Below, piece by piece: positions 1-7,014 of a stretch of 46,918 nt of DNA. Made by a program: the position numbers and the translations under genes. The stretch comes from a virus: the IMG/VR virus record IMGVR_UViG_3300032676_001246, positions 1 to 46,918 of that record. One strand, 5' to 3'. The stretch's first letter is position 1. Each line of letters opens with the position of its first letter. A model generated the notes under the pieces. It was not told the origin of the DNA, did not search any database, and saw only the letters and a program-made list of their open reading frames with translations.

Positions 1-40
1 TCTGGTACGTTCTCTGATCAATGTTTATGGTGATCTGCAC
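1..40 (-). CDS. Partial CDS, N-terminus only (hypothetical)
   Basis: A minus-strand reading frame starts at a GTG that overlaps the TAG stop of the upstream gene (TAGTG) and runs off the left edge after 13 residues (VQITINIDQRTYQ). An AAGAAGGA ribosome binding site lies about 6 bases upstream of the GTG. The coupling and the binding site support a real gene, but too little is visible to identify it. Confidence 0.45.
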   Translation of the reverse strand, partial: MQITINIDQRTYQ

Positions 41-345
41 TACAATCCTTCTTCGTGTAATTTCTTTAAGTATAGCTTGTGCGCTTCAAGCTCCAGATAA
101 TGTGTTTCTTTTACCCGAGCTTGAGCATCGATGTGAGTCTGTCTAACTACATAATACTCTTCTTCGATCTCTTGCCTACGTGAGTTATTAGCTTTTGGGT
201 TTAGACGAGGCTTATGTAAAGTAGACATTGTACCGGCCGATGGGTAACACTTTAGTACACCGCTAGAGTCTATACCCTTATCCCCATCAGTGGCAACAAT
301 ATCTACGTGACAGTATAGACATTTTGAATCAGGGTTAAAGCTCAT
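40..345 (-). CDS. Hypothetical protein with CxxC motif (101 aa)
   Basis: Not recognised. The ATG start is preceded by AAGGA at 7-8 bases. A single CLYC motif near residues 9-13 could be half of a zinc-binding site. The C-terminal half is charged and helical-looking (many Glu, Lys and Arg around EIEEEYYVVRQ). Its start lies inside the last codons of the membrane protein gene upstream, so it is probably the next cistron of the same operon. No function is proposed. Confidence 0.6.
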   Translation of the reverse strand: MSFNPDSKCLYCHVDIVATDGDKGIDSSGVLKCYPSAGTMSTLHKPRLNPKANNSRRQEIEEEYYVVRQTHIDAQARVKETHYLELEAHKLYLKKLHEEGL

Positions 346-553
346 CGCTAATCCTTAGAAACACTGTTGACATACTATACACCATCACTACTATGAGAAT
401 AATACTAAGTATAAATGAAAAGAGCACTGCGCTCCAGGTATAGATGCCTTCTAAGTCCGTACCGTCAATGGTGCGACCATCCCAAAACTTATAGAGAAAA
501 GTTACATATGCTTTTGCTGCTACTAATATAGTTAGGAATAGAAACAAGTGCAT
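335..553 (-). CDS. Small two-helix membrane protein (72 aa)
   Basis: The protein has a hydrophobic segment at about residues 2-20 and a second at about 42-62 (AVLFSFILSIILIVVMVY), separated by a short polar loop, which suggests a small integral membrane protein with two passes. The ATG overlaps the TAA of the upstream gene (TAATG), so it is translationally coupled. Two short membrane segments are compatible with a holin-like role, but there is no adjacent endolysin and no diagnostic motif, so no function is assigned. Confidence 0.6.
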   Translation of the reverse strand: MHLFLFLTILVAAKAYVTFLYKFWDGRTIDGTDLEGIYTWSAVLFSFILSIILIVVMVYSMSTVFLRISDEL

Positions 554-858
554 TATTCACCATACTTCTGAGAATCAGCGTACTCTTCCTCAGTAGCAAA
601 ACGGATGCAACAACCATCGCAGCCATGTACCCCGTCGTCAGCCTTATTAATTATGCGGATGTCATCTGGGTCTGGATGGCCTACGCCATGGCTACAGATA
701 CGTTCCATGATGCCACGACCAAATCGATAGAATTGCTTAAAGCTCCGCATATGGTGGTCTGTGCGGTTATGAATCGTACATGCATCAGGACTTTTGCATT
801 CGTCTGGTTCATGTGCCAATAATTTAATATTGCTATTCTCTAGATTTGTATACTTCAT
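553..858 (-). CDS. Cys/His-rich hypothetical protein (101 aa)
   Basis: The start was placed at the ATG at 858, giving MKYTNLENSN, because AGAGGA lies about 7 bases upstream and the ATG overlaps the TGA of the preceding 47-residue gene (TGATG). A longer frame to 912 is open but has no binding site and would overlap that gene. The protein has several Cys and His residues (CKSPDACTIH, DHH, ICSHGVGH, CDGCC), which suggests metal binding. It is otherwise unrecognised. Confidence 0.6.
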   Translation of the reverse strand: MKYTNLENSNIKLLAHEPDECKSPDACTIHNRTDHHMRSFKQFYRFGRGIMERICSHGVGHPDPDDIRIINKADDGVHGCDGCCIRFATEEEYADSQKYGE

Positions 859-1001
859 CACAATTCCTCTACTAGTTCCCACATAGTGGTCAGGTTCTTG
901 TTCATGGTGCAACGGTGAGCTACTGCGCTACCAATTGCTTGGATCTCTTCGCTGCATTTTGGGCAACGCCATCTTTTCATTTTTGATGCTGTACGAGCCA
1001 T
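858..1001 (-). CDS. Small zinc-ribbon-like protein (47 aa)
   Basis: A short frame begins MARTASKMKRWRCPKC and contains CPKC at residues 13-16, then H29 and C31, an arrangement like a minimal zinc ribbon. A purine-rich GAAAGG lies about 8 bases before the ATG, and the TGA stop overlaps the ATG of the next gene (TGATG). Tiny CxxC...HxC proteins of this kind are common in actinobacteriophages. The cellular role is unknown. Confidence 0.6.
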   Translation of the reverse strand: MARTASKMKRWRCPKCSEEIQAIGSAVAHRCTMNKNLTTMWELVEEL

Positions 1002-1024
1002 TGAGCTACCTTTCTTAACTGTAA

Positions 1025-3322
1025 TTATATTACTGCATCGGTTTTAAGTTTGTCAAGTCGGAATACACTTCTTAAGCTTAAGCCATCACGCATTTTCTCA
1101 ACTTGGACCAGAACAGGTGTACCAACTTCAAGCTCATTCTTCACCCTTTTATAAGCTTCTGGGAATGCGACGATCTGTACTGTCTCATCTCTCTGCGATA
1201 ATTCTTCTTCTTCTTCAAGCATATCGTCTTCAAGGCTAGAGATCGGTAGTTCCACCCATAGTTGGCACATTTCGGATCCTGGGTGCTTGCCCTTCTTTGT
1301 TACCAATGGTTTGATCATGGTTACGATACCACCGAGCATTGCTTTCTCACCTTGGAACATGTGCTTCTCTCCGGGGAAATTGTGTTCTTCTTCAATTACT
1401 TCGATGTAATCAGCAAGAGGATCAATACTAACCATAGTACCCAAAAGGTCCTGTTCGTTAGCACCACGCGCATCAATCGCTTCAACGTTGATTGAAAGAC
1501 AATCGAAATAATTGTCACGTCCAGCACAATAAATACAAACAGCATCGCAATTATTATCAACATATTTTTTATATTCCTTACGGGTCTTGTAATACTCGTA
1601 CAAAGCAGTTTTTGGGTCACCGCATAAACTATCGAAGACACCACATTTAATCATAGATACAATAACACGCTTGTTAATGCGCTTTGTCGGCACACGGTTC
1701 AAGAAGTCTTCCATACTAGCGAATGGGCCAAACTTATTGATCTCAGCTGCAGCGTTTGCAACGTGCTTAACCTTGCTTAGACCATAACGGATATTCCCAT
1801 CGCTAGTGAGTGTGAAGTTGTCACCGCTCTCGTTAATGTCTGGACCAAGGACCTCAATACCCATACGGCGAGATTCACGCTGGTAAATAACACTATCGTT
1901 GGGATTAGTACGGAACAATGCAGTCATGAACTCCTGCGGGTAATGATGCTTCACCCATGCAGTCCAGTAGGAGAGCATTGAATAACCATAACCGTGACTT
2001 TTGTTGAAACCATACATACCAAAGGCACGCATATCATCAAAAATAGATTCTGCAGTCTTTTTATCGATTCCATTGTCGATACACTTCTGAACAAAGATCT
2101 CAGCTTCGTCCTTCATGTCCTCATAGTTAGACTTGGCCACTGCCTTACGAACACGGTCAGTCTCAACAATGGTATAGCCAGCTAGCGCTACACATGTTTC
2201 CATGATCTGTTCCTGATAAACGAAACTACCGTAGGATACACCGAGGATGTCGCGTAGCTTAGGGTGCTTATACGTTACGTTACGCTTGCCCTCACGCTTC
2301 TGCATGTACATCTCGAGAAGATTAAGTCCAGTCTCAGAGTCTACTGACCGAGTAATACCTGGGCGGTAGATGGCAATCATGGTGCAGAGGTCTTCTATGC
2401 TTCTTGGTTGGAATCGCTTAACCAGACTTCTAAGGGGACCTGTCTCGATTTGGAATAACCCAATATTGTTACCGGTGCAGATGGAGTCCCAGACAGCACT
2501 ATCGTTGTAATAGGTGTCCCAGTCGTAGTTCCATTCATAGAAATGACGGAAAGGTAGGGTGCCATCGTTGCTCTCCTTGATTAGATCTAATGCAGCCATA
2601 AGTGTGCTAAGTGTGCGGAGTCCGAGCAAGTCGATCTTGACGAACCCAAGCTCGTCTACACCGTTCATATCGAATTGTGTGCGGATATCATCTTGGCTAG
2701 GACTGTAGCGCAATGGCATAGCACCAATGAGTGTATCTTTGCTGATTACGATACCTGCAGCGTGAGCACTGGTGTGACGAATGTGATTGACAAACTCAGG
2801 AAGATTATCGAATAGCTTAGGATACTTTACCATCCACGGCGAATAATCCTTAGAATACTGATGCATAACATCTGCCCAGCTGGCACCACGGTTCTTAAGG
2901 TTCCAGTCATCCTCAATGATGTCACACATCTCTTGAGTGTCTTCCTTGTTGATACCTAAACCACGGCAAACATCCTTGATTGACTGCTTTGGCCCTAAGG
3001 TGTTCGATGTGCCAATCGAAGCAATGTTATAACGGCCATACTTCTTTTCGAGGTAAACGCGTACCATACCACGTTCTAGCTTTGGCATGTCGATGTCAAT
3101 ATCTGGCATACTTACGCGCTCAGGGTTAAGGAACCGTTCGAAGATAAGGCCGGATGGGATAGGGTCTACCTCAGTAATATCCATTACGTATGACAGCAAT
3201 GAACCACCAGCTGAGTTGTGGACAACTTTATTCCCAATAATATAACTATGATCTTGTGACGATACACCAATATCATAGACTGGGCCTACATAGTGCTCAA
3301 TCGTCTTTGATTTTAGCTTCAT
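1025..3322 (-). CDS. dnaE: C-intein fused to DNA polymerase III alpha, C-terminal part (765 aa)
   Basis: Residues 1-36 are a C-intein (YDIGV, block-F His25, terminal VVHN) and Ser37 begins the extein. Residues 37-765 carry the catalytic part of a C-family replicative polymerase: the palm Asp cluster PDIDID at 73-78, HTSAHAAG near 183-190, the third palm region FVKID with D231, YQEQIM, then FNKSHGYGYS and an OB-fold region around GGIVTMIKPL. The upstream half (368 extein residues) plus this part (729) would total about 1097 residues, normal for bacterial DnaE. The ATG at 3322 lies inside the end of the endonuclease gene and has only a weak AGAGAG binding site. The function depends on trans-splicing with the upstream half. 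Splicing activity is inferred from conserved residues. Confidence 0.93.
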   Translation of the reverse strand: MKLKSKTIEHYVGPVYDIGVSSQDHSYIIGNKVVHNSAGGSLLSYVMDITEVDPIPSGLIFERFLNPERVSMPDIDIDMPKLERGMVRVYLEKKYGRYNIASIGTSNTLGPKQSIKDVCRGLGINKEDTQEMCDIIEDDWNLKNRGASWADVMHQYSKDYSPWMVKYPKLFDNLPEFVNHIRHTSAHAAGIVISKDTLIGAMPLRYSPSQDDIRTQFDMNGVDELGFVKIDLLGLRTLSTLMAALDLIKESNDGTLPFRHFYEWNYDWDTYYNDSAVWDSICTGNNIGLFQIETGPLRSLVKRFQPRSIEDLCTMIAIYRPGITRSVDSETGLNLLEMYMQKREGKRNVTYKHPKLRDILGVSYGSFVYQEQIMETCVALAGYTIVETDRVRKAVAKSNYEDMKDEAEIFVQKCIDNGIDKKTAESIFDDMRAFGMYGFNKSHGYGYSMLSYWTAWVKHHYPQEFMTALFRTNPNDSVIYQRESRRMGIEVLGPDINESGDNFTLTSDGNIRYGLSKVKHVANAAAEINKFGPFASMEDFLNRVPTKRINKRVIVSMIKCGVFDSLCGDPKTALYEYYKTRKEYKKYVDNNCDAVCIYCAGRDNYFDCLSINVEAIDARGANEQDLLGTMVSIDPLADYIEVIEEEHNFPGEKHMFQGEKAMLGGIVTMIKPLVTKKGKHPGSEMCQLWVELPISSLEDDMLEEEEELSQRDETVQIVAFPEAYKRVKNELEVGTPVLVQVEKMRDGLSLRSVFRLDKLKTDAVI
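3215..3322 (-). other. C-intein segment (36 aa) of split DnaE intein
   Basis: The first 36 codons of the downstream dnaE piece encode intein blocks F and G: VYDIGV with D17, His25 in SSQDHSYIIG, penultimate His35 and Asn36, followed by Ser37 as the +1 nucleophile. The N-terminal end is basic (MKLKSK), while the partner N-intein ends acidic (DDE), a charge pairing seen in natural split inteins. Its length is close to known fractured-gene C-inteins. Confidence 0.9.
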
Positions 3323-4232
3323 TTTTCTCTCTCTTACTCAAAATACTTTGACGAATCTTTTCTTTTGTTTCTTCTGTGCATGGGATACCTTTATTCCATG
3401 CAGTTTGTCCCCTACTGCTTTCTGACATTTTCTTTCGTGATTCTTCTGAGAATATTTTCCCTTTATTGGCTTCAGAGATTTTCTTCTTAGAATCCTCCGT
3501 ATGCGGTGTGCCAGGTTTCCCAATTTTAGATTCAGATATTTTTTTCTTAGTTTCTTCCGAAACAATCCTACCAGAAAATATTTGTGAATGTTTAACTCTA
3601 CGATTGTCAGTCCATGACGATTTGATATTATCTATGCCTTCTTTACTCATTTTCTTACCTTTGTTGGATGAAGGCTTCCCCTTTTTAGCTAAAGATAACT
3701 TTTTTTTATGTTCTTCAGTCTTTGCTTTGCCTTTATTAGCTTCACTAATTTTCTTACAAGTATCTTCTGTAAATACTCTACCCTTATTAGCTTCACTATA
3801 CTTTTTTTTCATTCCAGGCAAAGAAGGATGAGTACCATTCTTCATCTTTGTTTCGGTGGTTTTATCTTGTTTGGCTTTAGATAGCACGGGATCATTATTA
3901 ACTCTTGCATTAGATTCTATTAACTTTCTAAGAATCTCTTCTCTATTAGGGTTATTTGTATACGAATCTTTTTGGTTACCACCTGGTTGTATATTGTAAG
4001 CTATTTTCCTGTTGTTAGCATCTAGTTTGCTAATCCATTCTATCTCTGCTTGATTGAGTTCATCTATAGTATTACAAACTTGGAGTACTTCTTTAAAAAA
4101 ATTAAGTTTTCCATAAAATTTTATAGCATTCACGATGGCAACCCCTGACCCATAATAGTTTGGATCATCGTGTGTATCTTGCCCTATATAAAATTTCCCG
4201 TTAATTTTGTTCGTCGTCTTGTAAACTTGCAT
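3297..4232 (-). CDS. Free-standing GIY-YIG homing endonuclease with NUMOD3-type repeats (311 aa)
   Basis: The N-terminal ~95 residues match the GIY-YIG nuclease fold: QVYKTTN...KFYIG at 2-17, YYGSG, then NAIKFYGKLNFF and the likely catalytic Glu in NQAEIEWI. The remainder is very Lys/Ser/Glu-rich, with about seven copies of a unit like (S/T)EE-x-KKKISEANKGK, characteristic of NUMOD3 DNA-binding modules in phage GIY-YIG enzymes. The gene starts inside the end of the dnaE N-terminal piece (32-base overlap) and ends inside the C-intein coding region (26-base overlap), exactly where an intein endonuclease domain would sit. The region is visibly AT-richer than flanking dnaE. It would be predicted to cleave intein-free dnaE alleles and spread the element. 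Specificity is not visible. Confidence 0.9.
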   Translation of the reverse strand: MQVYKTTNKINGKFYIGQDTHDDPNYYGSGVAIVNAIKFYGKLNFFKEVLQVCNTIDELNQAEIEWISKLDANNRKIAYNIQPGGNQKDSYTNNPNREEILRKLIESNARVNNDPVLSKAKQDKTTETKMKNGTHPSLPGMKKKYSEANKGRVFTEDTCKKISEANKGKAKTEEHKKKLSLAKKGKPSSNKGKKMSKEGIDNIKSSWTDNRRVKHSQIFSGRIVSEETKKKISESKIGKPGTPHTEDSKKKISEANKGKIFSEESRKKMSESSRGQTAWNKGIPCTEETKEKIRQSILSKREKNEAKIKDD

Positions 4233-5604
4233 AATGTTCTATTACCTCGTCATCTAGCGTTAATTCGATGGCAGGCACCCAACCTCTTTGAGTCAAGAAC
4301 TTATGATCTTGCGTACATTTTATTATCGCACCGTCTTCGAATTCTAATGAAATTATATCTTCATCGATTTCATAAACAAATGTATTAATAACCGTACTTT
4401 CACCTTCAAAGTAATTTGTTACCTTGTCACCTTTCTCTATTAACTCTATTAACTTATGTTCTCCATTACACTGTCCTACATAAGATCCAGGTAAAAAACA
4501 TCCACGGCTAGGTCCTACAAGGAATCCTTCACTCTTACTCCAATTGATGAGGTCTTGTACGGTCAAGAAGTAGCCTGGGAATCCACGAGTGGTAACGATT
4601 TCGATCTCGTATTCTAGGCGGTCTCGATATACCTGAATCATATCTTCAGCGGTATGCCCAACGATCTTACGGGCGAAGCCTTCTTCGGCAGTCTCACGCA
4701 TCTTACGTTCGTCCATCTTGGCAGTATTGTAGAATACAGGCATCTTACGTGAGCCTGGTACCCGAGCATCGCACATATCAGCAATCTCACCAGTACGTTT
4801 GATAGCTCCGTCAACAATCGAATCGGGTAGATAGCTTAAACGGCTACGAGTCTCTTCCTCTGAGAAGAGGCACAACTGATTAGAACCATAGCTGAACCGT
4901 GATGGGTCATTGATGGTCTTGCCCATCTGGATAGCTGTCATGAGTTCATGCGCATACCACTGGTCGGGCTTAGCGTAGTGAGAGTCTGCTACGGTAATCA
5001 GAGGAACGCTGTAGTCAAGAGCAGCTTCTGCAACGCGCAAGTTCCATTCGTTGCTCTCTGGGTCAAGATACGTGTGCAGCTCTAGGTGGAATCGTTCACC
5101 AAAGATCGCTTGGTATCGACCGATACGCTCTACAGCCTTTGAATAATTACCTTCATCTTTAAGGTGCTTACCGATGCAACCACCCATGCAACCACCAGTG
5201 ATGATAAGCCCTTCATTGTACTTTTCCAGTAGTTCCCAGTCGAAGCGTGGGTTGCCGTAGTAGCTACCTTCGATATAAGCAAGGCTGGAAAGTGACCACA
5301 AGTTCTCTAGGCCTTTGGAATTCATTGCCAGGATTGTCATGTGGTCGTAGTTCTCGCCCTTCTTGCCAGCTTTCTCATGGCGATTCTCGGTGAAGTAACC
5401 TTCCATGCCATAGATGGGCTTGATACCAGCCTTATCAGCTGCATGCTGGAGCTGTAGGTGGCCACTGCATTCACCGTGATCGGTAATAGCTACGGCACTC
5501 TGCCCAAGGTCTACTACACGGTTAACAATATCATCGATTGTTGCGAGACCATCGAGGCAACTGTGCTCTGAATGAACGTGTAAAGCGACTAATTTATCTG
5601 TCAT
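4201..5604 (-). CDS. dnaE: DNA polymerase III alpha, N-terminal part, fused to N-intein (467 aa)
   Basis: Residues 1-368 are the N-terminal part of DnaE. The PHP domain keeps metal-ligand motifs (LHVHSEHSCLDG at 8-19, ITDHGE near 39-44, GMEGYF), unlike the degenerate PHP of E. coli, so it could be an active proofreading-type domain. The extein ends at VGPSRG, the start of the palm motif GxGRG/SAGGS. Cys369 begins a 99-residue N-intein (CFLPGSYV, then CTQDHKF). The frame stops after DDEQN, so this half lacks all palm catalytic Asp residues and cannot polymerise alone. The gene follows the groES-like and ssb genes and lies downstream of a structured 100-base spacer. Confidence 0.93.
   Translation of the reverse strand: MTDKLVALHVHSEHSCLDGLATIDDIVNRVVDLGQSAVAITDHGECSGHLQLQHAADKAGIKPIYGMEGYFTENRHEKAGKKGENYDHMTILAMNSKGLENLWSLSSLAYIEGSYYGNPRFDWELLEKYNEGLIITGGCMGGCIGKHLKDEGNYSKAVERIGRYQAIFGERFHLELHTYLDPESNEWNLRVAEAALDYSVPLITVADSHYAKPDQWYAHELMTAIQMGKTINDPSRFSYGSNQLCLFSEEETRSRLSYLPDSIVDGAIKRTGEIADMCDARVPGSRKMPVFYNTAKMDERKMRETAEEGFARKIVGHTAEDMIQVYRDRLEYEIEIVTTRGFPGYFLTVQDLINWSKSEGFLVGPSRGCFLPGSYVGQCNGEHKLIELIEKGDKVTNYFEGESTVINTFVYEIDEDIISLEFEDGAIIKCTQDHKFLTQRGWVPAIELTLDDEVIEHYASLQDDEQN
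4204..4500 (-). other. N-intein segment (99 aa) of split DnaE intein
   Basis: The segment starts at Cys369 of the upstream dnaE piece. Block A is CFLPGSYV. Block B is IKCTQDHKFLTQRGW with the conserved T-x-x-H. It ends in ELTLDDEVIEHYASLQDDEQN-stop with no endonuclease domain, so the intein is split at the usual endonuclease insertion point. All residues needed for the first splicing steps appear to be present. Confidence 0.9.
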
Positions 5605-5704
5605 GATTCAACCTTACTATATGGAGGAGGAAGCAGCCTATCCTAGACTTCAGCTACTTCACGGGCGTTGGAAGGGGATACCAGGACCCGAAACTTAATG
5701 CAAA
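5605..5704 (-). promoter_or_regulatory. Structured spacer / 5' leader before dnaE
   Basis: This 100-base non-coding stretch lies between the groES-like stop and the dnaE start. On the minus strand GAAGTAGC (5653-5660) can pair with GCTGCTTC (5630-5637), with one G-U pair, around a 15-base loop. Upstream of that CGGG and CCCG can close a second fold. AAGGTTG lies just before the dnaE ATG. No clear promoter hexamers were found. It may control dnaE translation, but that is inference. Confidence 0.4.
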
Positions 5705-5995
5705 CTAGTTTTCTACAATAGCAAGAATGTGGTCAGAAAGGAAGACAAGATAGTCTTCATCCTCGATCACAATCTTCTGCGCAGAACGCTTGCTAAATAC
5801 TACTGTATCACCAACACTAATGCCAGTAGGCAGCAGGGTGCCATTACTGGTAACTCTACCAGGACCTACGGCAACCACAACACCAGTTTCTGGCATGGCA
5901 GCAGCTGAATCAGGGATGTAAAGGCCACTCTCAGTGGTTTCTTCTACCTGTGCAATCTTAATTACTACTTTATCTTCTAGTACAGTAAACGACAT
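5705..5995 (-). CDS. GroES-like co-chaperonin (96 aa)
   Basis: The sequence follows the GroES/Cpn10 pattern: DKVVIKIAQVEETTESGLYIPDSA at the N-terminus, VVVAVGPGRV in the middle, and SVGDTVVFSK followed by EDEDYLVFLSDHILAIVE at the C-terminus. Length (96) is typical. The start was placed at the ATG at 5995 because AAGGA sits 6-7 bases upstream; the open frame further upstream encodes a hairpin rather than conserved protein. Phage co-chaperonins such as T4 gp31 redirect host GroEL to fold phage capsid protein, which is a plausible role here. No GroEL gene is in the window. Confidence 0.85.
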   Translation of the reverse strand: MSFTVLEDKVVIKIAQVEETTESGLYIPDSAAAMPETGVVVAVGPGRVTSNGTLLPTGISVGDTVVFSKRSAQKIVIEDEDYLVFLSDHILAIVEN

Positions 5996-6018
5996 ATTCA
6001 TTCCTTTTGTTTTGGTAA

Positions 6019-6096
6019 CTAGCATACCCAGAGCGCAACGATCGCTTATGGTGTGCACTCTGGGCATACTAGCTGGGTTTTGCTTGTGGAAGCAAA
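6019..6096 (-). promoter_or_regulatory. Double RNA hairpin in ssb-groES intergenic region
   Basis: Immediately after the ssb stop, TTTGCTT and AAGCAAA (6079-6096) form a 7-bp stem with a CCAC loop. It is followed by a long stem between 6054-6072 and 6019-6037: 19 consecutive pairs in the minus-strand RNA, using a few G-U pairs, with a 16-base loop. No U-run follows, so it is not a classical terminator. It could be an RNase III processing site, an mRNA stabiliser or a translation switch for the groES-like gene. Confidence 0.6.
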
Positions 6097-6098
6097 CG

Positions 6099-6932
6099 TT
6101 ATGCCTGAGCTGCTAGCTTACGCTGCAAACGCTCTGCGGTGGTTTCTTCCTCAATGGATACGTAGTCATCCTCTGCGTACTCTTCTTCAACAGCCATTGC
6201 TGGTGCGGAGTAATTGCTGGAGCTAGATGGCTTCTTATCCATCTTATCCTTAACAATACCACGGATCTTCGCGTCGTAGTACTCGGCTGAACCAATACGC
6301 TTGAGGTAGGCCTCAAGGTCTGGTACAAACTTCTCGTAACGGCTGTCCATGTTGGCGATTTCCTTCTCAGGTTGGGCGAATGCCATGTACGTGGTGTCAG
6401 TACCAGCACCTTGTCGCATAATCTCGATTTCACGATCACGAAGTGACCCATACTTCTCGGAGATAACAGCAATCTGATTCCAGAAGTTTCGCATACCCTG
6501 TGAGACGATGCCGACATAAGGACGCTTCTTGATGACAGTCTTACCGTCTACCACGTCTTCGTACTCTTCAGTAACATCACGGTAGCCAGTGGTCTTACCA
6601 TTTTCCTTAACTTCTTCACGAAGTACGGCAATGCCATAACCAACATCACGACGGTACGCACCAGGGGTGCCCTTCTCACGAGCACAAAGCTCACAAGACT
6701 CTTCGAACGCACTACGGCAGACGAAAGCTGTCGTCTTACCGTCGAAGGTAGGGACCTTGTCATGCACTGGCACGACGTAGATGTCGTTGGAATCCGTCAG
6801 GAATCGCAGAGCCTTTGTCTCTGTAGACCGCCAATAGAACCACTTAGTCTGCTCATACGTTCGAGGGCCTTGACTCTGTTGTGAACGTTCAATACTGGCT
6901 TTTACGGCAGCCATGCCTTTTTGCAACGCCAT
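6099..6932 (-). CDS. Single-stranded DNA-binding protein, gp32-like (277 aa)
   Basis: The protein has a potential zinc site H57-x14-C72-x7-C80-x2-C83, close in spacing to the His-Cys3 site of T4 gp32, in a region with aromatic and basic residues (KWFYWRSTE) suited to binding ssDNA. A basic N-terminus (QKGMAAVKASIERS) resembles the cooperativity segment of gp32-type proteins, and an acidic stretch near the C-terminus (EEEYAEDDYVSIEEE) resembles the protein-interaction tail. It lies between primase and the polymerase genes. The assignment rests on this architecture and context, not on strong sequence identity. Confidence 0.65.
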   Translation of the reverse strand: MALQKGMAAVKASIERSQQSQGPRTYEQTKWFYWRSTETKALRFLTDSNDIYVVPVHDKVPTFDGKTTAFVCRSAFEESCELCAREKGTPGAYRRDVGYGIAVLREEVKENGKTTGYRDVTEEYEDVVDGKTVIKKRPYVGIVSQGMRNFWNQIAVISEKYGSLRDREIEIMRQGAGTDTTYMAFAQPEKEIANMDSRYEKFVPDLEAYLKRIGSAEYYDAKIRGIVKDKMDKKPSSSSNYSAPAMAVEEEYAEDDYVSIEEETTAERLQRKLAAQA

Positions 6933-6948
6933 TAGTTTATCTTTCTAT

Positions 6949-6964
6949 TAAAAGCCCTAGGGCT
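6949..6964 (-). terminator. Possible weak terminator between primase and ssb
   Basis: The palindrome AGCCCTAGGGCT on the minus strand is followed directly by TTTTAATAG. The stem is short (4-5 bp), so this may be a weak terminator or attenuator between the primase gene and ssb. The rest of the 82-base spacer is AT-rich, with no convincing promoter. Confidence 0.35.
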
Positions 6965-7014
6965 GTATGTATTTTATTATTTTGTTGTTGTACTGCATCT
7001 TCAATAGTAGCAGC

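Noticed and set aside
3376-3831. 151-residue plus-strand ORF
   Set aside because: It is the mirror of the repeated NUMOD3 codons of the endonuclease and has no binding site or conserved motif.
1025-5604. dnaE in two pieces seen as a pseudogene or frameshift
   Set aside because: The break coincides exactly with complete N- and C-intein halves carrying Cys1, TxxH, HN and Ser+1, so it is an organised split rather than decay.
6019-6072. Hairpin as rho-independent terminator
   Set aside because: No U-tract follows, and groES follows directly without a clear new promoter.
6067-6996. Extended GroES-like frame to 6067
   Set aside because: The added residues are encoded by the hairpin, and AAGGA supports the ATG at 5995.
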